A stretch of 64,000 nt of DNA, taken from NCBI RefSeq assembly GCF_009389715.1, contig NC_052397.1:14084129-14148128 (forward strand), written 5' to 3'. Positions 42,801-52,526 of the stretch are shown here, piece by piece. Position 1 is the stretch's first letter. Each line of letters starts with the position of its first letter. Under the pieces are notes generated by a model, which was not told where the DNA came from, did not search any database, and saw only the letters and a program-made list of their open reading frames with translations. The position numbers and the translations under genes are program-made. Source of the DNA: Phoenix dactylifera. Its lineage: Eukaryota; Streptophyta; Magnoliopsida; Arecales; Arecaceae.

Positions 42801-45635
42801 CTTCAGCATGGTGGTTAGTGGCTTTGCAATCAGCCCATAATCCTTTACGAATCGTCGGTAGTAGCCTGTTAGCCCCAAAAATCCTCTTAGGGCTGTGATA
42901 TCCTTCGGCCATGGCCAATCGAGCATGGCCTGAATTTTTCGCTGATCCACACGAACTCCTTCGGCTGAAATTATGTGGCCCAAGTACTCGAGCTCCGCTT
43001 GTGCGAATGCACACTTTGAAGGCTTGATGTGAAAGTGGTGCTCCTCCAAGGTGCGTAGAACAATCTCCAAGTGCTCAAGGTGCTCGTCCATGGATCTGGA
43101 ATATATCAAGATGTCATCAAAAAATACTAAGACAAACCTTCGCAAGTGGGGTCTGAAAATTTCGTTCATGGCCGCTTGGAATGTTGATGGCGCATTGCAT
43201 AGACCGAATGGCATCACCAAGTACTCGTAGTGGCCGGAATGTGTCCTGAAGGCCGTCTTGTGCACATCCTCCTCTTTCATTCTGATTTGATGGTAGCCGG
43301 CTCGTAAGTCCAATTTGGTGAAGAACTTGGCACCATGCAATTCATCGAGCATCTCGTCCACCGTAGGGATCGGAAAACGGTCTTTGATGGTTGCTTCATT
43401 AAGAGCTCGGTAGTCGGTGCAGAACCTCCATGAGCCATCCTTCTTTCTCACCAATAGGACGGGTGAGGAGAAGGGACTCGAGCTATGTCGGATCAGCCCC
43501 TGGCTAAGCATTTCATCAACTTGACGCTCAATTTCTCCCTTTTGAAAGTGTGCGTACCTGTATGGTGGAACATTGACTGCAGCAGCCTCATCTTTCATCC
43601 GAATTGGATGATCAAAGTCTCGTTGTGGCGGGAGGGAAGTAGGCTTCTGGAGGACACTTTGATGAGCCTCTAACACCCTCCGGATTGGTGGTGGCAGCCC
43701 CTCAAGTGCTTGCTGCTGCTGCTGAATTTCTGCATCATCTTGGAGAGGACCTTCTTGGTTCGGGCTAGCCATAACAACGGCAAAGCAGCTAGCCCCTCCT
43801 TTGCATAGTTTTTCTATCATGTTGGCCTCGCAAGGCCGTACTTCCTTGCTGCTCAAGGCCGTCCATGTCCTCTTTCGGCCACCAAGTTTAAACTCCATGG
43901 TCATCGCGTCGAAGTCGGTCACCACCCGGCCTAGACTGCGTAACCATGCATTTCCCAATACAATGTCTAAGCCGACTAACTGAAGTACATGTAGATCGGC
44001 TTTAACTCTCACCCCTTGTACATTCATCTTTACATTATTAACAATTTCAGCACATAGTAATTTTTCACCACTAGCAATTTTGACGTCAAACGGTGAAACC
44101 GGTGTACCTTTGAGTCCAACCTTGCGTACGATTGCTGAGTTGATGAAATTGTGAGAAGAGCCGCTGTCCACTAACAAGGAGACTTCATGCTTGCCGATCC
44201 AAGCCATGAGCCTCATTGTCGAGGGTTTGGGTGCGCCGCAAAGTGCATTGAGTGACAATTCGGCTTGCTGATTTTCTGCACATGGTTCGGTCTCTTCGGG
44301 GTGATCTTCCTCCTCACTACTGCTATCTGAATTTTCAGATGCAGCGGGCTCTTCGTCGCTGCTTGCATCAAGGACGTAGACTTGGCCGGTCTTACAACGA
44401 TGCTCCCGGCTCCACTTTTCACCGCACTTGAAACATAGACCCTTTTTTATGTAGTCTTGCAGCTCATCACGTGACAACTTCTTTACCTCCCTTTGCTGAT
44501 TTTTGGAACCTGTTGAAGTTATCTCTTTGGATCTGAAATTTACCTTGGATGGTTGTGGTTTGGTGAACTTGCTGATGGCACCATCCTTGGTTGGACGTCG
44601 TTCCGGGTTGTAGCTTTGGTCTAGGATCTCCGCCATGCGCATTGCCTCTTGTAGCCGTGTTGGTTGTTTGAGTTTGATCTCCTTGGCTAGCCATGGTTTG
44701 AGGCCGTCGATGAAGGTACCAAGCAAGGCTTCGTCGGACCATCCGCTGACCATAGTTTGTAATTGCCGGAACTCATCGATGTAGGTCTGGACTTTGCCTT
44801 CCTGTTTAAGTTTTGCAAGTTGACCATGGTGATTGACAACGGGAGATGGTCCCCATTGTTTCATGAATTCATCCATAAAGGCCGTCCACCCCAACCTTCT
44901 CCCTTCTTTCTCATACAAGGCCCGGATCCACCTCCACCATCGGCTAGCCCTACCCTCTAAGTGAAAACTGGCTAAGGTCACCCGATCAGCCCGTGGGATG
45001 TCATAAACGTCAAAGTACTGATCCGCCTTGTCAAGCCACTCATACGGGTCTCCTCCACCAAACTTTGGGAAGTCAATTTTGGGTTTCCTAAGCCCTTCTC
45101 CTCTAGGCCGTGGACCCCTATAGTCATCATCTCCAAAGTCATTACCTCGCATGTTTCTTCCTCTCCTTGCCATGGGTTCTCTCCGGCCATAAGGCCTTTG
45201 AGCATGGAAGGGGCGTTCTTCGGGTTCACTATCGGCCTCATCATGATTGTTATGGCCATTACTAACCCGCTCATCATCAAGCCACCTCTCAAACACTAAG
45301 CCTTCGGCTTCAATCCTTCCTCCCATTCGCCCATGGTGCCTAATGTCATGATCTACATGGTGTGTACCCTGAACACTAATGGCATCGCTCTCATACCTTG
45401 CCCGGCCCTGCCGTGCGGCATGCGACCTAGGCACTTCTTCTTGCACCCTCTTATGTTCCCTCTCTAGCATCCTCCTTTCCAACCTCTCCATGTTGGCATT
45501 GTTTTCTCTCCTTATTTCAGCCATATTTGCAGCCATAGTATTGGACAAGGTTTCCAAGGCGCGGTTAAGGTTGGCTGAACTAACTTCCAGGGCTTCTAAC
45601 CTCCTATCTTGGTTGCTATAACGGGGGGACTCCAT
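39807..45635 (-). CDS. Chromovirus gag-pol polyprotein with chromodomain
   Basis: A single open frame of 1942 codons starts at ATG 45635 (MESPRYSNQDRRLEALEVSS). In order: coiled-coil N-terminus; gag domain around residues 185-350 (FPKFGGGDPYEWLDKADQYF); zinc knuckle near 400-413 (CFKCGEKWSREHRC, with Ser where the classical His sits, a common variant here); protease DSGSSHNFIN near 490; RT with FFDDILIYS near 838; RNase H TDASGEGIGAVL near 982; integrase HHCC near 1185-1230, D1 in MDFIEG near 1255, then TDRD and the E region (QTDGQTEIVNRTL); chromodomain near 1548-1595 (WQVLIQWGGLPKEDATWEDY). The chromodomain should direct integration to marked chromatin. Residues after about 1610 come from the LTR and are low-complexity Pro/Ala/Arg. 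Confidence 0.92.
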   Translation of the reverse strand: MESPRYSNQDRRLEALEVSSANLNRALETLSNTMAANMAEIRRENNANMERLERRMLEREHKRVQEEVPRSHAARQGRARYESDAISVQGTHHVDHDIRHHGRMGGRIEAEGLVFERWLDDERVSNGHNNHDEADSEPEERPFHAQRPYGRREPMARRGRNMRGNDFGDDDYRGPRPRGEGLRKPKIDFPKFGGGDPYEWLDKADQYFDVYDIPRADRVTLASFHLEGRASRWWRWIRALYEKEGRRLGWTAFMDEFMKQWGPSPVVNHHGQLAKLKQEGKVQTYIDEFRQLQTMVSGWSDEALLGTFIDGLKPWLAKEIKLKQPTRLQEAMRMAEILDQSYNPERRPTKDGAISKFTKPQPSKVNFRSKEITSTGSKNQQREVKKLSRDELQDYIKKGLCFKCGEKWSREHRCKTGQVYVLDASSDEEPAASENSDSSSEEEDHPEETEPCAENQQAELSLNALCGAPKPSTMRLMAWIGKHEVSLLVDSGSSHNFINSAIVRKVGLKGTPVSPFDVKIASGEKLLCAEIVNNVKMNVQGVRVKADLHVLQLVGLDIVLGNAWLRSLGRVVTDFDAMTMEFKLGGRKRTWTALSSKEVRPCEANMIEKLCKGGASCFAVVMASPNQEGPLQDDAEIQQQQQALEGLPPPIRRVLEAHQSVLQKPTSLPPQRDFDHPIRMKDEAAAVNVPPYRYAHFQKGEIERQVDEMLSQGLIRHSSSPFSSPVLLVRKKDGSWRFCTDYRALNEATIKDRFPIPTVDEMLDELHGAKFFTKLDLRAGYHQIRMKEEDVHKTAFRTHSGHYEYLVMPFGLCNAPSTFQAAMNEIFRPHLRRFVLVFFDDILIYSRSMDEHLEHLEIVLRTLEEHHFHIKPSKCAFAQAELEYLGHIISAEGVRVDQRKIQAMLDWPWPKDITALRGFLGLTGYYRRFVKDYGLIAKPLTTMLKKGGFMWTIQARKAFEDLKEAMTQTPVLALPDFSKPFEVYTDASGEGIGAVLVQERRPLAFISKALGPRKKAWSTYARELLAVVHAVKIWRPYLLGRRFTIITDQQALRHLLQQKIVTPEQQKFLVKLLGFEYDIIYQPGKENKVADALSRRENDQMLWVAEDMDEPQNFAAISGVDWRIWDRVREASKLDARAQEIQEKLDAAATGVAEFKVRDGLIFYKGNIYVPDVPDLRRNILDHFHNSKEGGHSGWLRTYLRVKHFFYWEGLKRDVKILVAECETCQKTKYDPRAPTGLLQPLPIPNMIWEDLTMDFIEGLPASKGYEVILVVVDRLSKYAHFIPLKHPYTAKSVAHAFVETIVRLHGVPRSIVTDRDRVFMSTFWKELFTLQGSKLKASSSYHPQTDGQTEIVNRTLGQYLRCFCHEQQSRWEAFIPWAEFWYNTSYHSSIKLSPFELVYGRPPPLLTTYERGTARSEEVEQELMTRGEVLANAKRELQKAQERMKRYYDQGRREVVFNPGQYVYLKLKPYQQKSLKDKFSRKLSQKFYGPFRIIERIGEVAYRLELPASSHLHPVFHVSLLKEKVGDPTLVAPDLPIFNEEGRLLLQPVEALKYRIWRRGRERRKIWQVLIQWGGLPKEDATWEDYDEVSQRYPNFILEGKDVLQGRRNVEDPRKPRRKRSNSRTPTEGQSSHANQRGPSDHKEANGGSSQGQLLCLESLGQPPSYGRARPTSAKPNMCPCMPKPWPSMPNLGRTRRAHRPAEAKPQPNPAIATVQRGSWPRTSHATVLQCPCPAPPARPGPRPAPPARPGPRPAPPARLPARAPSRPTARARPRASQRARARPRARQRARPRARPRARPRARARPRARPRARARPRARPRARARPPAPARAPAPADRARPCASAHARARARPPAWRAPSPSPARTGTRPAGTRDPVNRDSRPVRPVRGTQAYPPSIPLHPRAKKQAKVQPWEGPSWVIFSHPYHANQRRRSLGSIVPCFV
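40025..40440. repeat. GC minisatellite in the 3' LTR
   Basis: Repeats of GGGCGGGCGCGCGGGCGGGC-type words, nearly pure G+C, with a second 33-bp unit (GGGGCTGGGCGCGGGCC) at 40370-40435. All frames stay open because the motif has no A/T for stops. Confidence 0.85.
40807..40819 (-). promoter_or_regulatory. Polypurine tract of the chromovirus
   Basis: AAGGGAGGAGGAA on the minus strand directly precedes the 3' LTR, the priming site for plus-strand synthesis. Confidence 0.8.
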
Positions 45636-46259
45636 CTCCTTTTAACCCTCTGTTTTAGGACTCTAAATCCTTGAGACAACAGCCCCTCAAACTCCCAAAA
45701 ACCAAACCACTCAAGCCCCAAAGACTTGCTGCAGAAAATTTCTGGGCTGCAGAAAATTTCTGCGGCAGTCCACAAACTTCAGCAGCCAAGATCTCCCTCA
45801 AAACAGAACCAAATCAACACGTGGGGATGCCTATTACAGTGAATAATAAGCTCTGAAACTCTCCACCAAAACTCAAAATCAAAGCTTCAGAACCCTGTTC
45901 TTAACACCCAAAGCAAGCACCTAGTTGCAGAATTTTTCTGCAACAAAGGAACTTCACAAACCAGCCCCCAATCCTCCTGCGGTTGTCACCCAATGGATGA
46001 ACCAACCCACCTCACGTGTACACCACTCAATCAGCCTCCGACAGGGGTTTTACAATAATAAAAACAGAAATTAAACATCCCCCAATCGTATACAAATTCG
46101 AGCCAAATATAGGATGCAGAATTTTTATGAACTTCCCCAAAATCTATGATCTGAATTTTAACTTTAGATCAAACAGAATATGCAACGAAAATTCAGATCT
46201 GGAAGATTGGGATTCAAGCGTTACCTCCTTGAGAGGACCTCTCAATGAAAGCACCAAAT
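45636..46259 (-). other. Chromovirus 5' leader with primer-binding site
   Basis: About 620 bp lie between the 5' LTR and the gag ATG. Directly after the LTR the minus strand reads ATTTGGTGCTTTCATTGAG; TGGTGCTTTCATTGAGAG is the likely PBS. The primer tRNA is not one I recognise. A TTCTGCAG-rich direct repeat is present at 45730-45765. Confidence 0.65.
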
Positions 46260-47717
46260 TGATGGGGGCTCACGGTCCAAAGCCCCTCACCAAGCCTCTT
46301 TTCCTTGCGCTCCTCGCGTGCGCCTCCAAAATCCTTTGATGGTGGACCGATTGTAGGTAACGCCGGTGGATTAACTCAATGAAAGAGATCAACAATGAAG
46401 AAAACTTGATTTGTATTCCACTAACTTGAAGAACGAAGAACAATAGAAAAGAAAGCAAAGGAAATCTAGAAAGAGATTGAAGAGATCTCTTCCTAGCCCA
46501 ATCTAGTGGAGATTGATGTATCTACCACTAGCCCAAGTCCTAGAACACAAGATCTAAGACCGAACTCGGCACAAACGCCGCCCAAGCCTTACGGCCGACA
46601 TAACCATGACTCTCAAAAGAACTCTTGATGGCCTCCAATGGCCCCTTTACATCTCTTTTTATACCCTAAGCCCTAGACAAAACATGGCACTATGGATCCA
46701 AGGCTTCTCCTCCGTTGATTGGCATGATATGGATGGCTAAAGATCACCCAAGAAGGGCCCTCCCACGGCTGAACTTTGGCTTGCTTCTTGGCCCTTGGAT
46801 GGAGAGGGATGGAGGGTGGATATGCTTGAGTTCCGCGGACCGGACGCACGGGACGCGAGTCCCGGTTGACCGGGTCGCGCGTCCCGGCTGGGCGTGTCCC
46901 AGTCCGGGCGGGACTGGGACTGGGCGCGCGCCAGGCGGGCGGGCGCGCACGGGCGCGCGCGTGGGCGCTGGCGCACGGGCGGGCGCGGTCGGCTGGCGCT
47001 GGCGCACGGGCGGGCGCAGGCGGGCGGGCGCAGGCGCGCGGGCGGGCGCGCGGGCGGGCGCGGGCGCGCGGGCGGGCGCGCGGGCGGGCGCGGGCGCGCG
47101 GGCGGGCGCGGGCGCGCGGGCGGGCGCGCGGGCGGGCGCGCGGGCGGGCGCGCGGGCGGGCGCGCGGGCGGGCGCGGGCGCGCTGGCTGGCGCGCGGGCG
47201 GGCGCGGGCGGTCGGCCTGCTGGGCGCACGGGCGGGCAGGCGCGCGGGCGGGGCTGGGCGCGGGCCTGGGCGCGCGGGCGGGGCTGGGCGCGGGCCTGGG
47301 CGCGCGGGCGGGGCTGGGCGCGGGCCTGGGCGCGCAGGGGCCTGGGCACGGGCACTGTAGCACTGTAGCATGCGAGGTTCTTGCCAAGAACCTCGCTGCA
47401 CTGTAGCAATGGCAGGATTGGGCTGTGGCTTGGCTTCGGCGGGGCGGTGCGCGCGGCGGTTCGGCCAAGGTTGGGCATGCTTGGCCATGGCTTGGGCATG
47501 CATGGGCACATGTTTGGCTTGGCCGAGGTTTGGGCGTGCTCGGCCGTATGAAGGTGGTTGGCCAAGGCTTTCCAAGCAAAGTAGTTGGCCTTGGCTTGAC
47601 CCCCCGTTGGCCTCCTTGTGGTCCGATGGCCCTCTTTGGTTGGCATGGCTACTTTGGCCTTCAGTTGGTGTGCGACTGTTGCTCCTCTTGCGGCGTGGCT
47701 TGCGGGGGTCCTCAACA
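46260..47717 (-). repeat. 5' LTR of the chromovirus
   Basis: It is nearly identical to the other LTR outside the GC minisatellite (46890-47340). It is 45 bp longer, with extra GGGCGGGCGCG units and a changed tail (GCGCAGGGGCC). A TATA box lies at 46656-46663. Confidence 0.9.
46890..47340. repeat. GC minisatellite in the 5' LTR
   Basis: Same motif as 40025-40440 but with a different number and order of units. It accounts for most of the sequence difference between the two LTRs. Confidence 0.85.
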
Positions 47718-48709
47718 GAAGTCCACGAAGGCGTTTGCGGATCACACTTGGGGGCTAGGTCCTTGGCGCACAAGATCATGAGGCAAGGCTATTATTGGCC
47801 TACCTTGTTGGAGGACTCAAAGGATCATGTACGGAAATGCGACGCCTGCCAGCGCCACGCCAATGTCCAAAGAGTCCCTTCTGTCCCCTTGGCACTAATC
47901 ACTACACCCTGGCCCTTCGCCCAGTGGGGAATGGATATCCTCGGACCATTCCCCGTCGCTTCAGCTCAGCGGAAATTTTTGATTGTTGCAATCGACTACT
48001 TCACCAAGTGGGTGGAGGCAGAGCCGCTGGCCACTATCACGGAGGCGCAAGTCCGGAAGTTCGTGAAGAAGAACATCATTGTCCGATTTGGGGTACCTCG
48101 GGTCCTCATCTCGGATAATGGTCGACAGTTCGACAACAAGCATTTCCGTGACTTCTGCGAGGAGTTCGGGATCGAGCATCGGTTCACATCTGTGTCGCAT
48201 CCCCAAACCAACGGCGAGGCCGAGGTCACAAATCGGACAATCCTCCAAGGAATCAAAGCGCGAATCGGTCGGACGGGGCAAGCTTGGGTCGAAGAACTCG
48301 AGAATGTCCTTTGGGCGTATCGGACCACGCATCGGACCCCTACCGGGGAGACGCCTTTCAGCCTAACCTATGGCACGGAAGCCGTTGTCCTCGTGGAGCT
48401 CGGACTCCCCTCACCTCGGGTGGCCGCGCACCGACCCGCGGGGCCAATCGGAGCAACTCCGAGGGAAACCTGGATCTCTTGGAAGACAAGCGAGGGAAAT
48501 GGCGCAGCCGTCCCGGAGTGGGCGATGTACAGCGGAGGGGGGGCACCGACTATTACAAACTCCAAGGTCCGACCGAAAGCTGTTCAGAATCGGAAGATCT
48601 GGTGCTAAGGCGAGCTAAAGCATCTACAAACCTGCGGAGAGCGTGGGAAAGGCTAGCGGCCAAATGGGGAAGGGAACCGGCGATCTATAGGGTTCGTGGG
48701 TAAACCGAC
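47718..48709 (+). pseudogene. Tat element integrase (3' part of the interrupted gag-pol)
   Basis: The frame resumes at the target duplication. The HHCC zinc finger is whole on this side (HEGVCGSHLGARSLAH ... KCDACQRHA). The catalytic core shows D1 in GMDILGPFP, D2 in LISDNGRQF and E in NGEAEVTNRTI. WAYRTTHRTPTGETPFSLTYG follows, then PLGL-type LGLPSPR. After about 48420 several frame changes scatter the C-terminal part (NSKVRPKAV in one frame, EDLVLRRAKAS and LAAKWGREPAIYRV in another). The insertion of the chromovirus falls immediately before the zinc finger. Confidence 0.8.
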
Positions 48710-49879
48710 CTAGCTCCTACCAGTGGAGGGCCCTAGGCATCGGTCGAGAAATTCCAAGGAGCTGGAATTCCGCTAACCTGCGGATGTATTACCAGTTAGA
48801 ACGACAATGCCAGAAAGACAGTTCAAAAATGTATAACACTTTCATTTCAATAATTTCTGGTTACAATGGCGTGCTCGTGTGATTACAAGGAATTCCCAGA
48901 GGGGAATTAGGGTGTAAAGAAAGTAAAGAAGAGGTGGAGACTCCGAGGAGCTGAAGATCTGGGATCCCGAAACCTCTATCCGAAGCAGCTGCAATCCCAT
49001 CGGAAGTGGGTGCTTCCAACCGGAGGCGCCATCGACGTCTCACGAAAAAGACGAAGAGCCAGCGCGGATGAAGAGAAGTGGACGAAGGAGAAGTCCACAC
49101 TGCTCCTACCCAGAGGCGCCATCCACGCCTCACGAAAAGACGAGGAGCCGCCGCAGAAGAAGCTCCCACTGCCTCCAGGGGAACGCCACCTCCAAGGGAT
49201 ATTCCGGTCTTCCCCAGTGTTAGGGGAGAGAAGGAATACAAGGGAGAAGAGCATATGGAGCGCGGTCCCGGATCAAGCGTCTGGCGCGGAGCTCAATCGG
49301 GAGGCTGAACTTCAAGGAGGGGAGACGTGATCCCGGATGAAACGCCTAGAGCGGGAGTTCCGCCGGGGAGAACCTCCTTGTTGATCCCAGATGAAACGGC
49401 TAGGTTGCGGAAGTCGCGAAGGGCGCGCCTCCCGTTCCTTCGGTAGGGGTCTCTCAACCATGCGCCGGAGAGGAGGCCCACGATCCATGGCAACCTGAAC
49501 AGCTCCAGCTTGGCAGGCTCCATCGCACCTGCACCAATATTTATAGCCAAACTGCGGCCCCCCGGTCGTTCCGATGCGGGTGGCTCCAATAAATGCGGGC
49601 GCATTGAATCCGGAGCCGATCCGGCTCTCGAGGCGTATCTTCCCGCGATTTCCTAAGCGTTATTCTCCTTAATCGCATTCTTTGTGCAGGACACTCCGGG
49701 TGGCCTGTACCCCTAGGTCTACATATCTCCGCTCGCGCCCAGGCCGCATCCGCCTCGAAGAACGCGCGTATCGCGGCCGCTTAACTGACACTCGTCGCAA
49801 GCAGCAACTGGCGATCCGATTTTCCAGGTAACCCCTCAATTAGCATTTAATGCCCATCTGGTGTTCCCCAGGCGACGCT
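48710..49879. other. Tat 3' region with a minus-strand promoter-like segment
   Basis: No conserved coding sequence is seen. CTATAAATATTGG on the minus strand (about 49540) is a good TATA box and faces a stretch open for about 100 codons (49604-49293). GGCGCCATC.ACG.CTCACG words repeat at 49025 and 49110. It may be a decayed promoter or an embedded LTR relic. Confidence 0.35.
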
Positions 49880-51807
49880 TGGAGAGGAGGAGAAACACGA
49901 TCGCAGCTGGCCACGGAGAAATCCCGTCGGGCGGCAAGCGACAGGCGCACGACCAGCGAGCGGAATTTCCCGAGGCTCGGCCCTCGGATGCCAGGCTAAC
50001 CCGATGATCATCCCGGGAGCAGACTAGCCTGAAGCCCCGACCGGTCGCCTCGGCTTGCGCCAGCCTTGGCCGACCAACGAGCGGAATTCCCGAGGCTCGG
50101 CCCTCGGATGCCAGGCTAACCCGATGATCATCCCGGGAGCAGACTAGCCTGAAGCCCCGACCGGTCGCTTCGGCTTGCGCCAGCCTTGGCCGACCAACGA
50201 GCGGAATTTTCCGAGGCTCGGCCCTCGGATGCCAGGCTAACCCGATGATCATCCCGGGAGCAGAATAGCCTGAAGCCCCGACCGGTCGCCTCGGCTTGCG
50301 CCAGCCTTGGCCGACCAACGAGCGGAATTTCCCGAGGCTCGGCCCTCGGATGCCAGGCTAACCCGATGATCATTCCGGGAGCAGACTAGCCTGGAAGCCC
50401 GACCGGTCGCCTCGGCTTGCGCCAGCCTTGGCCGACCAACGAGCGGAATTTCCTGAGGCCTGACAACCCTCAGATGCCAGGCTAACCCGATGATCATCCC
50501 GGGAGCAGACTAGCCTGAAGCCCCGACCGGTCGCCTCGGCTTGCGCCAGCCTTGGCCGACAACGAGCGGAATTTTCCGAGGCTCGGCCCTCGGATGCCAG
50601 GCTAACCCGATGATCATCCCGGGAGCAGACTAGCCTGAAGCTCCGACCGGTCGCCTCGGCTTGCGCCAGCCTTGGCCGACCAACGAGCGGAATTTCCCGA
50701 GGCTCGGCCCTCGGATGCCAGGCTAACCCGATGATCATCCCGGGAGCAGACTAGCCTGAAGCCCCGACCGGTCGCCTCGGCTTGCGCCAGCCTTGGCCGA
50801 CCAACGAGCGGAATTTCCTGAGGCCTGACAACCCTCAGATGCCAGGCTAACCCGATGATCATCCCGGGAGCAGACTAGCCTGAAGCCCCGACCGGTCGCT
50901 CGGCTTGCGCCAGCCTTGGGCCGACCAACGAGCGGAATTTCCTGAGGCCTGACAACCCTCAGATGCCAGGCTAACCTATGATCATCCGGTAGCAGACTAG
51001 CCTGAAGCCCGCGACCGGTCGCCTCGGCTTGCGCCAGCCTTGGCCCGACCAACGAGCGGAATTTTCCGAGGCTCGGCCCTCGGAGCCAGGCTAACCCGAT
51101 GATCATCCCGGGAGCAGGACTAGCCTGAAGCCACCGACCGGTCGCCTCGGCTTGCCGCCAGCCTTGGCCGACCAACGAGCGGAATTTTCTGAGGCCTGAC
51201 AACCCTCAGATGCCAGACTAACCCGATGATCATCCCGGGAGTAGACTAGCCTGAAGCCCCGACGGTCGCCTCGGCTTGCGCCAGCCTTGGCCGACCAACG
51301 AGCGGAATCTCCCGAGGCTCGGCCCTCGGATGCCAGGCTAACCCGATGGTCATCCCGGGAGCAGACTAGCCTGAAGCCCCGACCGGTCGCTTCGGCTTGC
51401 GCCAGCCTTGGCCGACCAACGAGCGGGAATTTCCTGAGGCCTGACAACCCTCAGATGCCAGGCTAACCCGATGATCATCCCGGGAGCAGACTAGCCTGAA
51501 GCCCCGACCGGTCGCCTCGGCTTGCGCCAGCCTTGGCCGACCAACGAGCGGAATCTCCCGAGGCTCGGCCCTCGGATGCCAGGCAACCCGATGGTCATCC
51601 CGGGAGCAGACTAGCCTGAAGCCCCGACCGGTCGCCTCGGCTTGCGCCAGCCTTGGCCCGACCAACGAGCGGAATCTCCCGAGGCTTGGCCCTCGGATGC
51701 CAGGCTAACCCGATGATCATCCCGGGAGCAAACTAGCCTGAAGCCCCGACCGGTCGCCTCGGCTTGCGCCAGCCTTGGCCGACCAACGAGCGGAATTTCC
51801 TGAGGCC
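49880..51807. repeat. Tandem array of a ~121-bp monomer (about 15 copies)
   Basis: GATGATCATCCCGGGAGCAG recurs at about 50003, 50123, 50244, 50365, 50488, 50609, 50729, 50851 and onward to 51713. Each monomer also has GACCGGTCGCCTCGGCTTGC and GACCAACGAGCGGAATTT. Two variants alternate, one with CCGAGGCTCGGCCCTCGG and one with GAGGCCTGACAACCCTCAG. It occupies the hypervariable 3' region typical of Tat elements. Confidence 0.9.
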
Positions 51808-52440
51808 TAACCCTCGGATGCCTGGCCTAGCGCCGGAAGAAGTTCCTGAGGCCTAACCCTCGGATGCCTGGCTTAGCGCCGGAAGAAATTCCTGGAGGCC
51901 TAACCCTCGGATGCCTGGCCTAGCGCCGGAAGAATTCCCTTAGGCCTAACCCTCGGATGCCTGGCTAGCGCCAGAAGAATTTCCTGAGGCCTAACCCTCG
52001 GATGCCTGGCTTAGCGCCGAAAGAAGTTCCTGAGGCCTAACCCTCGATGCCTGGCGTTAGCGCCGGAAGAAGTTCCTGAGGCCTAACCCTCGGATGCCTG
52101 GCCTAGCGCCGGAAGAAGTTCCTGAGGCCTAACCCTCGGATGCCTGCTTAGCGCCGGAAGAAGTTCCTGAGGCCTAACCCTCGGATGCCTGGTTAGCGCC
52201 GGAAGAATTTCCCTGAGGCCTAACCCTCGGATGCCTGGCCTAGCGCCAGAAGAATTTCCTGAGGCCTAACCCTCGGATGCCTGGCTTTAGCGCCGGAAGA
52301 AGTTCCTGAGGCCTAACCCTCGGATGCCTGGCTTAGCGCCAGAAGAAGTTTCTGAGGCCTAACCCTCGGATGCCTAGCTAGCGCCGGAAGAATTTCCCTG
52401 AGGCCTAACCCTCAGATACCTGCTAGCGCCAGAAGAATTT
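51808..52440. repeat. Tandem array of a ~46-bp monomer (about 14 copies)
   Basis: The unit is GAGGCCTAACCCTCGGATGC followed by CTGGCTTAGCGCCGGAAGAA. It adjoins the 121-bp array, and its first half matches the variant segment of the 121-bp monomer (GAGGCCTGACAACCCTCAG then ATGCC). Copies differ by single-base indels. Confidence 0.85.
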
Positions 52441-52526
52441 CAAGAGTCGGGAGTCAGCGAGACGCTACCAAGAGTTAAAAAGAAGAAGGACGAAAGTAAA
52501 ATGAAGAAACTCTATTTGCATTAACT

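Larger units (their letters stand above)
39394..47717 (-). mobile_element. Full-length chromovirus (Ty3/gypsy, Reina-like) nested in the Tat element
   Basis: Two LTRs (39394-40806 and 46260-47717), both bounded by TG...CA, flank a minus-strand gag-pol. The 5-bp duplication GAAGT is perfect. PBS, PPT and an uninterrupted polyprotein are present, so the element looks intact and young. The LTRs differ mainly in the copy number of an internal GC minisatellite. The order and a C-terminal chromodomain place it among chromoviruses. The RT and RNase H wording suggests the Reina lineage, but long 1.4-kb LTRs are unusual for that group. Confidence 0.9.

Noticed and set aside
49836..51665. Chain of minus-strand ORFs with repeated MIIGLAWHPRAEP words
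   Set aside because: Translation of the 121-bp tandem array. The repeats are direct and have no unique spacers.
49880..52440. Possible CRISPR array
   Set aside because: Monomers are tandem without variable spacers, the DNA is eukaryotic and no cas genes are present.
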